Shown here: positions 24,248 through 32,709 of the stretch, in pieces
Position numbering within the stretch: position 1 is the first letter of the stretch
Layout of the letters: each line of letters starts with the position of its first letter
Assembly: GCA_938085425.1 (NCBI GenBank)
Contig: CALKGQ010000030.1
Coordinates: forward strand, 1-35,449
Direction: 5' to 3'
Origin: an uncultured Flavobacteriales bacterium
Lineage (GTDB): Bacteria > Bacteroidota > Bacteroidia > Flavobacteriales_D > Sanyastnellaceae
Length of the DNA stretch: 35,449 nucleotides
Translations under genes and position numbers: made by a program
The notes under the pieces: model-generated
What the model was told of the DNA's origin: nothing
Seen by the model: only the letters and a program-made list of their open reading frames with translations
Databases searched by the model: none

Positions 24248-25302
24248 ACAAGTGCATGAAGACTTGGTGGAATGCATCCAAACAAAGCGGGGTGGCCATT
24301 GGCCTCCTCGCTTTGGTCTTTGGGGGCTGTTCTGAACCTTCGGCCCCTCTCCCTGTCCAAAGCACCGGTTGGTCCAACTCCGACAGCGCATCGTTCTACA
24401 ACGAGCGAATTGTGCAGGATGCCGAAGATCCTTCCCGCTATGTCGACCGTGCAGCTTGGCATCTTCGCTCAGGAAGGGTCACGGAAGGACTGGACGACCT
24501 GAACCTCGCCTTGAAAGCCGACTCCAACCATGCCCCAGCATGGTCGGCAAAGGCAGATGCCCTGTACCTCACGCAAGCCTTCGAGCCATGTGTGGACCAT
24601 CTGGAGGCTTGCTTGGAGGTGGCACCAACACACATCCCTTGCCTATTGCGCCGCGCAGAAATGCACATCCATCTGCGGCAATACCCCATGGCATTCGAGC
24701 GCATCAACGATGTGCTGAAGCAAGATCCACTCAACCACGAGGGGTATTGGATGAAGGGCATGATTTACCAAGAACAAGGGAATGCCTCCAACGCGAAGAG
24801 TTCCTTCCAAACTGCGGTGGAAGTGGAGCCTGACTTTTTCGACGGCTACATCGCACTCGGCTTGACCTACGCTCAGGAGAACGACACCCTTGCCATTGGC
24901 TATTACACCACGGCCATGGAACTCAACCCTCGGAGCGTCGAAGCCAAGTACAACCTTGCGTACTTCTTGCAAGAGCATCGCCCCATCACCCGTTCCTACC
25001 TCGATCGGTCTTTGCGGTTGTACCGGGAGATCAGGGCCTTGGACGCAGGCAACGCCACAGCGGCCTTCAACCAAGGGTACATCCATCTGGAGTACTTGCA
25101 GCAATACGACAGTGCTACGGTGCACTTCACACAGGCCATCGAGGCCCTGCCCTACTACCATCAGGCCTTTTACAACAGAGGTTTGGCGTGGGAAAGCTTG
25201 GGGGACGCGGCACAAGCAGAGCTGGATTACCGGGAGGCCTTGAGGTACAAACCCGACTACACCTCTGCGGCCCTGGCACTTGAGCGGGTTCTTCGTCCTT
25301 GA
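24244..25302 (+). CDS. Tetratricopeptide-repeat lipoprotein
   Basis: A 352-residue protein. The N-terminus ([15 protein letters not shown]) looks like a lipoprotein signal with Cys29 lipidated, though Phe at -3 makes the lipobox non-ideal. From about residue 60 it is built of some seven TPR units, for example [80 protein letters not shown] and [20 protein letters not shown]. TPRs mediate protein-protein contacts, here probably in the periplasm or on the outer membrane. The start overlaps the recA stop, so it is co-transcribed with recA although no link in function is evident. An in-frame ATG at 24256 is an alternative start. Confidence 0.87.
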   Translation: MNKCMKTWWNASKQSGVAIGLLALVFGGCSEPSAPLPVQSTGWSNSDSASFYNERIVQDAEDPSRYVDRAAWHLRSGRVTEGLDDLNLALKADSNHAPAWSAKADALYLTQAFEPCVDHLEACLEVAPTHIPCLLRRAEMHIHLRQYPMAFERINDVLKQDPLNHEGYWMKGMIYQEQGNASNAKSSFQTAVEVEPDFFDGYIALGLTYAQENDTLAIGYYTTAMELNPRSVEAKYNLAYFLQEHRPITRSYLDRSLRLYREIRALDAGNATAAFNQGYIHLEYLQQYDSATVHFTQAIEALPYYHQAFYNRGLAWESLGDAAQAELDYREALRYKPDYTSAALALERVLRP

Positions 25303-25325
25303 GTTCGATCCTTTTTTGTGCATGC

Positions 25326-25354
25326 AAAAGGGCGGCCCAATGGGCCGCCCTTTT
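25326..25354. terminator. Bidirectional rho-independent terminator
   Basis: A perfect 13-bp inverted repeat (AAAAGGGCGGCCC / GGGCCGCCCTTTT) with a 3-nt loop lies between the convergent TPR gene and rplT. It gives a GC-rich stem followed by T residues on both strands. It should end the recA unit and the thrS-infC-rpmI-rplT unit. Confidence 0.95.
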
Positions 25355-25382
25355 CAATTCACCCACCACAGGTGTTGAAGTC

Positions 25383-25727
25383 TTATTTGATTTTGTCCAC
25401 CACGGCCTTGAAGGCTGCTGGGTGGTTCATGGCAAGGTCTGCAAGGACCTTGCGGTTGAGCTCGATGCCCGCTTTGGACAGCTTGCCCATGAATACGCTG
25501 TAGGACATGCCGTGTTGGCGTGCTCCTGCGTTGATGCGCTGGATCCACAGACTGCGGAACTGGCGCTTGCGGAGTTTTCTTCCTACGTAAGCATAGAGGA
25601 GGCCTTTTTCGACGGCGTTTTTGGCGACCGTCCAAACGTTTTTACGGGCACCGTAGTACCCTTTGGCCATTTTGAGGACCTTCTTGCGACGTGCGCGTGA
25701 GGCCACTGCGTTGTTTGATCTTGGCAT
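25383..25727 (-). CDS. rplT: 50S ribosomal protein L20
   Basis: A 114-residue ribosomal protein that binds 23S rRNA early in 50S assembly. [60 protein letters not shown] and [20 protein letters not shown] are canonical. It is the last gene of the infC-rpmI-rplT unit. In other bacteria L20 represses this operon by binding mRNA; here the 99-nt spacer from rpmI contains a short hairpin that could serve such control, which is inference. It ends just before the bidirectional terminator. Confidence 0.98.
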   Translation of the reverse strand: MPRSNNAVASRARRKKVLKMAKGYYGARKNVWTVAKNAVEKGLLYAYVGRKLRKRQFRSLWIQRINAGARQHGMSYSVFMGKLSKAGIELNRKVLADLAMNHPAAFKAVVDKIK

Positions 25728-25754
25728 TGTTTTGTTCTTTTTTGGTGGTTGGCG

Positions 25755-25770
25755 TTGAGCAGACGCTCAA
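25755..25770 (-). promoter_or_regulatory. Short hairpin in the rpmI-rplT spacer
   Basis: TTGAGC and GCTCAA arms (6 bp, perfect) with a 4-nt loop lie in the unusually long 99-bp spacer 25728-25826. No T-run follows in the direction of transcription. It might be part of an L20-binding mRNA structure; the stem is short and this is uncertain. Confidence 0.3.
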
Positions 25771-25826
25771 TCTTGTGGAGCCAAACACCGGGTGAAACAA
25801 ACCAGCGTTCGTTGTAAGGTCTGCAA

Positions 25827-26021
25827 TCAGACCATCAACTGACGCTTGATGTTGGGAACGTCAGCCTTGTCGACTGTCGTTGAATGGGTCAAGTTGCGCT
25901 TTTGCTTGGTGCCTTTTTTGGTCAAGATGTGACTCTTGAAGGCGTGCTTGCGCTTGATTTTGCCAGTTCCTGTCAGCTTGAAACGCTTCTTGGCGCTGGA
26001 TTTGGTTTTCATCTTCGGCAT
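25827..26021 (-). CDS. rpmI: 50S ribosomal protein L35
   Basis: A 64-residue basic ribosomal protein of normal length. [20 protein letters not shown] followed by [20 protein letters not shown] and KRNLT is the family signature. It lies 25 bp after infC and 99 bp before rplT, in the standard order. Confidence 0.98.
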   Translation of the reverse strand: MPKMKTKSSAKKRFKLTGTGKIKRKHAFKSHILTKKGTKQKRNLTHSTTVDKADVPNIKRQLMV

Positions 26022-26046
26022 GGCCTCGGATTTTTAGGGTGGTGGG

Positions 26047-26601
26047 TTATTTCTTCTTCGGATTGAACATGACGGTCATGCGCTTTCCTTCCAACTTGGG
26101 CATTTGCTCGAGAGCACCCAGATCTTCCAATTCTTGTGCAAACTTCAAAAGCAGGATTTCTCCCCGCTCCTTGAACACGATGGTCCTGCCTCGGAAAAAG
26201 ACGTATGCCTTCACTTTGGCCCCATCCTGCAAAAACTTCCGTGCATGCTTGAGCTTGAACTGGAAGTCATGGTCGTCAGTGTTGGGTCCAAATCGGATTT
26301 CCTTCACCGCCACCTTGGCTTGGTTTGCTTTGAGTTCTTTTTGTTTCTTCTTCTGTGCGTAGAGGAATTTCCGGTAGTCGATGATGCGACATACAGGAGG
26401 ATCTGCCTTGGGGCTGATTTCCACCAAATCGAGTTCCATCTCTCGGGCCAAGGCCAAAGCGGCCGGGGTCTTCATGATGTTCGGTTCGACGTTGTCGCCC
26501 ACAAGGCGAACGGACTCAACCGAGATTTTCTCATTGATCCGGTGTGGATCTTCCTTGATGACCCTGCCTCGAAAGCCGGTCCTTCTTCTGCGTATTGCGA
26601 T
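26047..26601 (-). CDS. infC: Translation initiation factor IF-3, apparent ATC start
   Basis: A 184-residue factor that binds the 30S subunit and checks start-codon pairing. The N-domain has [20 protein letters not shown], then [12 protein letters not shown] and [20 protein letters not shown]. The C-domain has [40 protein letters not shown] and [15 protein letters not shown]. The frame is open back to the thrS stop, which is in the same frame (26617-26619). No ATG, GTG or TTG occurs in it before a GTG at 26502, which would delete the conserved HRINEKI segment. ATC at 26601, giving (M)[15 protein letters not shown], is the best start; ATA at 26595 is the alternative. Rare AUU/AUC-type starts are the known basis of IF3 autoregulation elsewhere. 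An AGGAGAA lies within the thrS end about 20 nt upstream. Confidence 0.93.
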   Translation of the reverse strand: MAIRRRRTGFRGRVIKEDPHRINEKISVESVRLVGDNVEPNIMKTPAALALAREMELDLVEISPKADPPVCRIIDYRKFLYAQKKKQKELKANQAKVAVKEIRFGPNTDDHDFQFKLKHARKFLQDGAKVKAYVFFRGRTIVFKERGEILLLKFAQELEDLGALEQMPKLEGKRMTVMFNPKKK

Positions 26602-26616
26602 GACGAATGTGTTTAG

Positions 26617-28566
26617 TTATTCTCCTATGTTGTTTGCCAACACTTCGGCAACTTCCCGCTGGATGCGTTCGGCGAATGCCTCGATGCTGACACTTCCCAG
26701 ATCCCCTTCTCCCTGCTTTCGCACGGAGACGGTCCCTTCGGAAGCCTCGTTTTCCCCGACAATCAGCATGTAAGGCACTTTGTCAAGCTCCGCTTCACGG
26801 ATTTTCTTGCCAACCTTTTCTGACCGCGCGTCTACGAGGGCGCGAATATCGCCATTTTCCAGCACTTTGGAAAGCTTTTCCGCGTATTCGTTGAATCTGT
26901 CGCTGATTGGAAGGATCCTTGCCTGCTCTGGCGTCAGCCACAAAGGGAACTTCCCGGCGCAATGCTCAATCAGAATGGCAACGAATCTCTCCATGGAACC
27001 AAACGGTGCCCGGTGGATCATGACAGGACGGTGTTTGCCGTTGTCGGCCCCGGTGTATTCTAGCTCAAATCGATCGGGAAGGTTGTAGTCAATTTGCACG
27101 GTGCCCAGCTGCCAGCGGCGGCCGATGGCGTCGCGGACCATGAAATCAAGCTTGGGGCCATAAAAAGCCGCTTCGCCCAATTCCACAATGGTTTCAAGGC
27201 CTTTCTCCTCTGCCACCTCCTGGATCGCCCGTTCAGCTTTGTCCCAGTTGTCTTGCTCGCCGATGTACTTCTCTGGCTTTTGTGGATCCCGCAGGCTCAC
27301 TTGCACCACAAAGTTTTGGAAATCCAAGGTCTTGAAGATGTAGAGCACCAAGTCGATCACCTTGCCAACTTCTTCCTTGACTTGATCTTGGGTGCAGAAA
27401 ATGTGGGCGTCGTCTTGGGTGAAACCGCGCACGCGGGTCAAACCGTGCAACTCTCCGCTTTGCTCGTAGCGGTAGACCGTGCCGAATTCGGCAAGACGGA
27501 CGGGAAGGTCGCGGTACGACCTCGGACGCGCCTTGAACACTTCGCAGTGGTGAGGGCAATTCATGGGCTTGAGCAAATACTCTTCCCCATCGGCAGGTGT
27601 CTGAATGGGCTGAAAGCTGTCTTCGCCATACTTCGCGTAGTGGCCGGAGGTCACGTACAATTCCTTGTTGCCAATGTGCGGGGTGATCACAGGTTGGTAC
27701 CCCGATTTCCGCTGCGCCTCCTTCAAGAAAGTTTCCAACCGCATCCGTAAATCTGCGCCTTTGGGCAACCAGAGCGGCAGCCCTTGCCCCACCTTTTCAG
27801 AAAAATGGAACAGGTCGAGTTCCTTGCCCAGCTTCCGGTGGTCGCGGGCCTTTGCTTGCTCCAACAGCTCCAGATGGGCGGTCAATTCACTTTTCTTGGT
27901 GAACGTCACGCCGTACACTCTGGTCAATTGTTTCTGCGTCTCGTCCCCTTTCCAATAGGCCCCAGCGATGGCCATGATTTTGGCGGCCTTGATATGGCCT
28001 GTGTGTGGAATGTGGGGGCCGCGGCACAAATCTGTGAACTCTCCCTGCGTGTAGAATGTGATCGTCCCGTCCTCAAGGCCCTCCAACAAATCCAACTTGT
28101 ACTCGTCCCCTTTCTCCTTGAAATAAGAAAAGGCCTCAGACTTGGTCATGTCCTTCCGTAAGAAAGGTTGCTTGGTCTTGGCCAATTCCAACATTTTCTT
28201 TTCGACTGCAGGAATGTCTGCGTCCGTGAACGTGTGCTCCCCAAAGTCCACATCGTAGTAAAATCCATTTTCCACCGGTGGCCCCACCCAAAACTTGATG
28301 CCAGGATAGATGGACTCAAGGGCTTCTGCCATCAAATGCGCAGAACTGTGCCAGAGGGTGTTCATGCCTTCCTCGTCGCGTGAGGTCAGCAGACGAAGGG
28401 TGCAGTTGTCATGCAAGGGGCGTTGGGGATCCCAAACTTCGCCATTGACTTCTGCAGCCAGAACGTTGCGTGCCAATCCTTCACTGATGGAGGTGGCCAC
28501 ATCAAGCGAGGTGGTTCCTTCAGAAACGTTTTTGACGGTGCCGTCAGGCAAGGTGATTGCAATCAT
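26617..28566 (-). CDS. thrS: Threonyl-tRNA synthetase
   Basis: A 649-residue class II synthetase that charges tRNA-Thr. The N-terminal TGS domain ([20 protein letters not shown]) is followed by the editing domain with [20 protein letters not shown] and [15 protein letters not shown]. The catalytic core has [49 protein letters not shown] and motif 3 [20 protein letters not shown]. The zinc ligands are the Cys in NCPHH and two His. The anticodon-binding domain ends the protein. The ATG at 28566 is set by the TGS N-terminus and a perfect -7 box 19 nt upstream. The leader is about 20 nt, far too short for a T-box riboswitch. Its stop lies 15 bp before the infC start. Confidence 0.98.
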   Translation of the reverse strand: MIAITLPDGTVKNVSEGTTSLDVATSISEGLARNVLAAEVNGEVWDPQRPLHDNCTLRLLTSRDEEGMNTLWHSSAHLMAEALESIYPGIKFWVGPPVENGFYYDVDFGEHTFTDADIPAVEKKMLELAKTKQPFLRKDMTKSEAFSYFKEKGDEYKLDLLEGLEDGTITFYTQGEFTDLCRGPHIPHTGHIKAAKIMAIAGAYWKGDETQKQLTRVYGVTFTKKSELTAHLELLEQAKARDHRKLGKELDLFHFSEKVGQGLPLWLPKGADLRMRLETFLKEAQRKSGYQPVITPHIGNKELYVTSGHYAKYGEDSFQPIQTPADGEEYLLKPMNCPHHCEVFKARPRSYRDLPVRLAEFGTVYRYEQSGELHGLTRVRGFTQDDAHIFCTQDQVKEEVGKVIDLVLYIFKTLDFQNFVVQVSLRDPQKPEKYIGEQDNWDKAERAIQEVAEEKGLETIVELGEAAFYGPKLDFMVRDAIGRRWQLGTVQIDYNLPDRFELEYTGADNGKHRPVMIHRAPFGSMERFVAILIEHCAGKFPLWLTPEQARILPISDRFNEYAEKLSKVLENGDIRALVDARSEKVGKKIREAELDKVPYMLIVGENEASEGTVSVRKQGEGDLGSVSIEAFAERIQREVAEVLANNIGE

Positions 28567-28585
28567 GTCCGGGAGGTTAGGCCCC

Positions 28586-28593
28586 CAAAGATA
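28586..28593 (-). promoter_or_regulatory. thrS: -7 promoter box of thrS
   Basis: On the minus strand TATCTTTG fits TAnnTTTG exactly and lies in the 34-bp gap between the DUF4442 gene and thrS, 19 nt before the ATG at 28566. The translation genes can thus be transcribed apart from the two upstream genes. Confidence 0.6.
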
Positions 28594-28600
28594 CGATGGC

Positions 28601-29110
28601 CTAACGCTTGGTGGCCTCAAGCCCTTTCAAGTGCCATTGAATCTCTGCCCGCGCAACCTCTTGCCCTTCAGCATCGCAAACCATAGAAGTCAATGTCAAC
28701 GGTGCGCGACCTTCCTCCTGAAGCAACCTTCGCAGCGCCTCAGTGTCTTCCGCCGAGCAGACTGCTCGGGCTGTGCACGACGTTTGTGCCCTTCGCGTGT
28801 AGGACACCTCCATGTGGGACATGATCAATCGGACATCCTCCATGCCAAAAGCGCTCAATAGACAAAGTCCAGAGGCATATTCAGCTGCGGTCGCCATCGC
28901 ACACGCATGCATGGTTCCCAAATGGTTGAGGTTCCTTCTTCGCTTGGGCAATTCTACCGTGCACGAGCCTCCGCTTAGCTGGAGAATTTTCAATCGATGG
29001 GGTCGGTTGAAAGGAACCACCTCTTGCATCCACCTGCTGAACACGCCGGTTCTCCCCCTCCTCGCCTCTCTCAAAGCCCAACGCAACATGCGGTTTTGAA
29101 AGTTGGCCAC
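28601..29110 (-). CDS. DUF4442 family, hotdog-fold thioesterase-like protein
   Basis: A 169-residue cytoplasmic protein resembling the DUF4442/PaaI-like hotdog group. [30 protein letters not shown] matches the N-H-x-G-x-x-H-A central helix region of acyl-CoA thioesterases, and [22 protein letters not shown] gives the following strands. A hydrolase for acyl-CoA is therefore likely, but substrate and catalytic residues are not certain. The GTG at 29110 lies 9 bp after the upstream hydrolase gene; ATG 29089 is an alternative start. Confidence 0.8.
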   Translation of the reverse strand: MANFQNRMLRWALREARRGRTGVFSRWMQEVVPFNRPHRLKILQLSGGSCTVELPKRRRNLNHLGTMHACAMATAAEYASGLCLLSAFGMEDVRLIMSHMEVSYTRRAQTSCTARAVCSAEDTEALRRLLQEEGRAPLTLTSMVCDAEGQEVARAEIQWHLKGLEATKR

Positions 29111-29119
29111 AACAGCGGC

Positions 29120-29665
29120 TTAAAGTGCGGTCAAGACCTCGTCCAATGATTCTTTGATGGACAGTCGATCAAGTCCTTGTCCAGAAGGATCGGTCCACGC
29201 AAGTCGACTCAGAGGAAGTTGTGTGGTCACCTCAGCCCCATCGAGCCCCCCCTCGCCTTCTGCCCGCTCTTTGTGGGCATCCAGAATGGCGCCAATGTTG
29301 GGCCGGAAGTATTGCGGCCCCTTCATGACCTTTCCATCTTCTCGCAAGATGGGCTCGCCGTCGGCACCCAACTTGGACATGTTGCTCGCTTGGATCTCTC
29401 GGAAAACCTTTGCAATGACATCCTGCATCCCGTGCCTCATCATCGTGCCAGCGAGGATGTAAAGCTGGTCCCCAAGGGCATCCGCCACTTCCACAACGTC
29501 TCCTTCCATCGCAGCTTCGAGGTATTCGTCGTTTTCTTCCGCCATCAAACGGTGTCTCAACTCGACCTCCTCTCTCGTCAATTCAGCGTGAGGGTCAGTG
29601 GCATTGGGGATTCGGAAAGCGTCGTGGAAAGCAGCCACGTCGAGGAGGACTTCAGATAAATGCAT
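29120..29665 (-). CDS. MazG/HisE-like nucleotide pyrophosphohydrolase
   Basis: A 181-residue all-alpha NTP-pyrophosphatase superfamily protein. The metal-binding helices read MAEENDEYLEAAMEGDVVEV followed by ADALGDQLYILAG, containing E-E-x-x-E and E-x-x-D pattern residues. NMSKLGADGEPILREDGKVM then continues into KGPQYFRPNIGAIL, typical of the phosphoribosyl-ATP-pyrophosphohydrolase-like group. It probably cleaves a nucleoside triphosphate or related compound to the monophosphate; a housecleaning role is likely. ATG 29665 fits the family N-terminus (HLSEVLLDVAAFHDAF); an ATG at 29686 is in frame. It is the first gene of the minus-strand run toward thrS and divergent from moxR. A weak AACGTTTG -7-like box is at 29720-29713. 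Confidence 0.85.
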   Translation of the reverse strand: MHLSEVLLDVAAFHDAFRIPNATDPHAELTREEVELRHRLMAEENDEYLEAAMEGDVVEVADALGDQLYILAGTMMRHGMQDVIAKVFREIQASNMSKLGADGEPILREDGKVMKGPQYFRPNIGAILDAHKERAEGEGGLDGAEVTTQLPLSRLAWTDPSGQGLDRLSIKESLDEVLTAL

Positions 29666-29780
29666 GGGTGCCAATTTGCGCTCCATTCATTGGCCACGCC
29701 AAACGCATCAAGCAAACGTTTCCCACGGGATATTCACACAATTTTGAGAACCGCAGAACGATGGGGCATGGATGGTCGAA

Positions 29781-29788
29781 TATCTTCG
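29781..29788 (+). promoter_or_regulatory. -7 promoter box of the moxR-bat operon
   Basis: TATCTTCG (then C) ends 6 nt before the ATG at 29795 and sits within a longer in-frame open stretch starting at 29660. It therefore argues for the later moxR start and a near-leaderless message. Confidence 0.55.
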
Positions 29789-29794
29789 CGGGCT

Positions 29795-30856
29795 ATGGAA
29801 CCAATGCACGAACCTGAAATTGCCAACGGAGCCAAGGCTTCCGTCCCTGCAGAAGGGGGCGCTGGGGCACCCGACATCCAGGCCATCCACGCCCGGGTTG
29901 CAGAAAAAAGTCAGTTTGTCCATTTGATCCGTGCCGAAATGGGCCGAACCATTGTGGGCCAAACAGGCATGGTGGACCGACTGCTGATTGGCTTGCTTTC
30001 CAATGGGCACGTCCTGCTGGAAGGTGTTCCTGGTTTGGCGAAAACGCTGGCCATCCGAAGCCTCAGCGAAACGGTGGCTGGCGACTTCAGCCGGATTCAA
30101 TTCACACCAGACTTGCTGCCTGCCGACGTAGTAGGCACGCTGATTTACAACCAAAAGGATCAGCAATTCTCCGTAAAGAAGGGTCCTGTCTTCGCCAATT
30201 TTGTGTTGGCCGATGAAATCAACCGCGCGCCTGCCAAGGTGCAAAGTGCACTGCTCGAAGCCATGCAAGAGCGCCAAGTGACCATTGGGGGAGAAACCCA
30301 CCCTCTCCCCAAGCCATTTCTCGTTTTGGCCACCCAAAACCCTGTAGAACAGGAAGGCACTTACCCCCTTCCTGAAGCCCAAGTCGACCGGTTTCTTTTG
30401 AAGGTGGTCATTGGCTACCCCACCAAAGAGGAAGAGCGCCAAATCGTGCGTGCAAACTTGCAACAAGACGGCTTGCCCAAGCCCCAAAAGGTGGTCAGCC
30501 AAAAGGAGGTGCTTGAAGCGCGTGAACTTGTCCGTTCCATTTACATGGATGAAAAAATCGAGCGGTACATCGTGGACCTCGTGTTCGCCACCAGGAACCC
30601 AGAAGATTGCGGTTTGGGACACCTTCAAAACCTCATTGCCTTTGGTGCTTCGCCCAGGGCCAGCATTGGATTGGGCATGGCGTCCAAAGCCCATGCCTTC
30701 CTGCAGCACCGCGGGTTTGTCACCCCAGAGGATGTGCGCGCCGTGGCCATGGATGTCATGAGACATCGCATCGGAACCACGTTTGAGGCCGAAGCTGAAA
30801 ACATCAGCTCGGAGCAAATCCTGACTGAATTGATGGACCACGTCGAGGTCCCTTGA
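29795..30856 (+). CDS. MoxR-family AAA+ ATPase
   Basis: A 353-residue cytoplasmic ATPase of the MoxR group, thought to act as a chaperone for vWA-domain partners. Walker A is GVPGLAKT (about 77-84), Walker B LADEINRAP (about 138), followed by SALLEAMQERQVTIGGETHP, then ATQNPVEQEGTYPLPEAQVDRF (sensor 1 and arginine-finger region). The start at 29795 is chosen from the promoter box and family N-terminus; ATG 29804 is also possible. It leads an operon with DUF58 (16-bp gap), a BatD-like protein, BatA and BatB/C, the standard aerotolerance-type cluster of Bacteroidota. Confidence 0.95.
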   Translation: MEPMHEPEIANGAKASVPAEGGAGAPDIQAIHARVAEKSQFVHLIRAEMGRTIVGQTGMVDRLLIGLLSNGHVLLEGVPGLAKTLAIRSLSETVAGDFSRIQFTPDLLPADVVGTLIYNQKDQQFSVKKGPVFANFVLADEINRAPAKVQSALLEAMQERQVTIGGETHPLPKPFLVLATQNPVEQEGTYPLPEAQVDRFLLKVVIGYPTKEEERQIVRANLQQDGLPKPQKVVSQKEVLEARELVRSIYMDEKIERYIVDLVFATRNPEDCGLGHLQNLIAFGASPRASIGLGMASKAHAFLQHRGFVTPEDVRAVAMDVMRHRIGTTFEAEAENISSEQILTELMDHVEVP

Positions 30857-30872
30857 CCTTTGATCCCCAGTC

Positions 30873-31751
30873 ATGGATGCGGCAGAATTGTTGAAGAGAG
30901 TGCAACAGGTGGACATTTCCACCCGGAGCCTTAGTGACCGCATCTTTTCAGGAGAATACCAAAGTGCGTTCAAAGGACGCGGCATGGCTTTCGCGGAAAA
31001 CCGTGAGTACCAAGCTGGCGATGAGGTACGGACCATCGACTGGAACGTGACTGCCCGTACAGGGACGCCCCATGTGAAAGTGTTCGAGGAGGAGCGTGAA
31101 TTGACCGTTTTTCTCCTGATCGACGTCAGCGCCTCGGTCCAAGGTGGGACAAGGGAACGGACCCAAATGGATTTGATTTCTGAATTGTCCGCCATCCTGG
31201 CTTTCAGCGCCATTGGCAACAGCGACAAGGTGGGGGCCGTGTTGTTTTCCGATCAGATTGAAAAGTACATCCCTCCGGGGAAGGGAAGATCCCACGTGCT
31301 GCGCATGGTTCGAGACATCCTGGATTGTCGTCCGAAAGGACAAGGCAGCGACGTGGCCAAAGCGTTGCAACACTTCATCACTGCCATGCGGAAGCGTACC
31401 GTTGCATTCCTCATCTCAGACTTCAAAGGCGTCGAAGCCGACGGCAACCTTGAGACCCTCCTGCGAAGGGCAGGCCGCCGCCATGACTTGGTGGCCCTTC
31501 ACACCGACGACCCCCTCAACAGGAACATGCCTTCCTTGGGTTGGGTCCAAATGGAAGACCCAGAAACAGGCATGTGGCGCTGGCGCAACACCTCGTCGCG
31601 CGTCTTTCAAAAATCGTGGGAAAAGAACAGCCTGCTTCACCGGCAAGAAGTGGCCAAAATCACGGCAAAAGCCGGGATTGACTGCGCCCATTTGAGCACC
31701 GAATCGTCCATCGTTCCACCGTTGTTGAAGTTGTTCCATGGACGTGCGTAA
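30873..31751 (+). CDS. DUF58 domain protein (vWA-like, MoxR partner)
   Basis: A 292-residue cytoplasmic protein with the DUF58 signature GRGMAFAENREYQAGDEVRT then IDWNVTARTGTPHVKVFEEE (about 36-75). A vWA-like fold follows: LTVFLLIDVSASVQGG has an intact MIDAS D-x-S-x-S (about D84-S88), and TVAFLISDFKG carries a later acidic residue. DUF58 proteins are linked to MoxR ATPases and are presumed to bind metal and partner proteins. The last 14 bp overlap the next gene. Confidence 0.93.
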   Translation: MDAAELLKRVQQVDISTRSLSDRIFSGEYQSAFKGRGMAFAENREYQAGDEVRTIDWNVTARTGTPHVKVFEEERELTVFLLIDVSASVQGGTRERTQMDLISELSAILAFSAIGNSDKVGAVLFSDQIEKYIPPGKGRSHVLRMVRDILDCRPKGQGSDVAKALQHFITAMRKRTVAFLISDFKGVEADGNLETLLRRAGRRHDLVALHTDDPLNRNMPSLGWVQMEDPETGMWRWRNTSSRVFQKSWEKNSLLHRQEVAKITAKAGIDCAHLSTESSIVPPLLKLFHGRA

Positions 31752-32709
31752 GGCCCTTTCAACGGCATCCTTGTGCTTGGCACTGGGCGCAGTGCTCCAT
31801 GGCCAAGTCGAATGGCGGGCGGACACCACCACCCTCCAATGGGGGGACCGTATGACCCTGACCGCCGAATGGCTTCTCACCATCGAAGAGCTCGCCAACG
31901 GCGTCGCCGACAGCACCGCTTGGCCCGCTTGGTCCGACACCACAGCCGGTGGTTTTGAAATCTTGTCTTCCAGTGCCATCGACACGCTCGCAGCTCCTGA
32001 AGGTTCCTTTGGCGACGTCCTTTTGCGCAAGGAATGGGTGGTCACCAGTTGGGATTCGGGATGGGTGGTCTTGCCGCCCGTGGCCTTTGGTGACATGGCA
32101 ACCGAGCCCATCCTCGTGGAGGTGATCGCCCCCCAATTGGACGCGGATGCCACACCCTCTCCTCCCAGAAGCATCGTGGCCTTCGAATGGACCCTTTGGG
32201 AACAATTTTTGCGCCACAAGAATGAATGGGCACTTCTCGCTTTGCTTCTTTTGGCCCTCGTTGCCGGTCGCTGGCTTTGGAGACATCGTCCCATTCCTAA
32301 ACATGACCAGCCATGTGAAGGGCACATCGTTCCCGCACGTCCTGCCCATGAAGTGGCCCTCGAAGCGTTGAAGTCATTGCTGAAGGAAGAAAGGTGGACC
32401 CGTGGAGAAGCAAAGGAAGTCCAAGCCCAAGCCTCTTTGGTCCTGCGGCGTTACCTCGAACAACAATTTGGATTGAAGGCCGCGGAACGCACCACTTCAG
32501 AAATTCAAGCGATGTTGGGCGCTTCCAGTGTGCCCATGAATTGGCACCAACGATTGGTGCGTGCTTTGGCACAAGCCGACGTGGTGAAGTTTGCCAAAGG
32601 AGACCTGCCTCCTTTGACACACAAGGCCACCTTGGAGTCCTACATTGAATTCGTGGAGCACACCTCAAACGTGAATGTCGAACCCTCTTCCCCTCGCCAC
32701 GATGTCTAA
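31738..32709 (+). CDS. Membrane protein of the bat operon (BatD-like, single TM helix)
   Basis: A 323-residue protein with a signal peptide (KALSTASLCLALGAVLHG, cleavage near 22) and a periplasmic beta-rich part (residues about 23-155). One transmembrane helix follows (EWALLALLLLALVAGRWLW, about 163-181), then a cytoplasmic helical tail with EVALEALKSLLKEERWTRGE and VLRRYLEQQFGLKAAERTTS. The same position between DUF58 and BatA is filled by such a protein in many Bacteroidota. The tail resembles the small DUF4381-like or BatD C-terminal region. Role unknown; it may tie the cytoplasmic MoxR/DUF58 pair to the membrane. It overlaps DUF58 by 14 bp and batA by 8 bp. Confidence 0.78.
   Translation: MDVRKALSTASLCLALGAVLHGQVEWRADTTTLQWGDRMTLTAEWLLTIEELANGVADSTAWPAWSDTTAGGFEILSSSAIDTLAAPEGSFGDVLLRKEWVVTSWDSGWVVLPPVAFGDMATEPILVEVIAPQLDADATPSPPRSIVAFEWTLWEQFLRHKNEWALLALLLLALVAGRWLWRHRPIPKHDQPCEGHIVPARPAHEVALEALKSLLKEERWTRGEAKEVQAQASLVLRRYLEQQFGLKAAERTTSEIQAMLGASSVPMNWHQRLVRALAQADVVKFAKGDLPPLTHKATLESYIEFVEHTSNVNVEPSSPRHDV

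Noticed and set aside
25303-25325. tRNA T-arm-like sequence (GTTCGATCC) after the TPR gene
   Set aside because: There is no matching acceptor, D or anticodon stem nearby; it lies in an 80-bp gap mostly filled by the terminator.
28567-28600. T-box riboswitch or tRNA-like leader upstream of thrS
   Set aside because: The gap to the preceding gene is only 34 bp and contains the promoter box, leaving a leader of about 20 nt.
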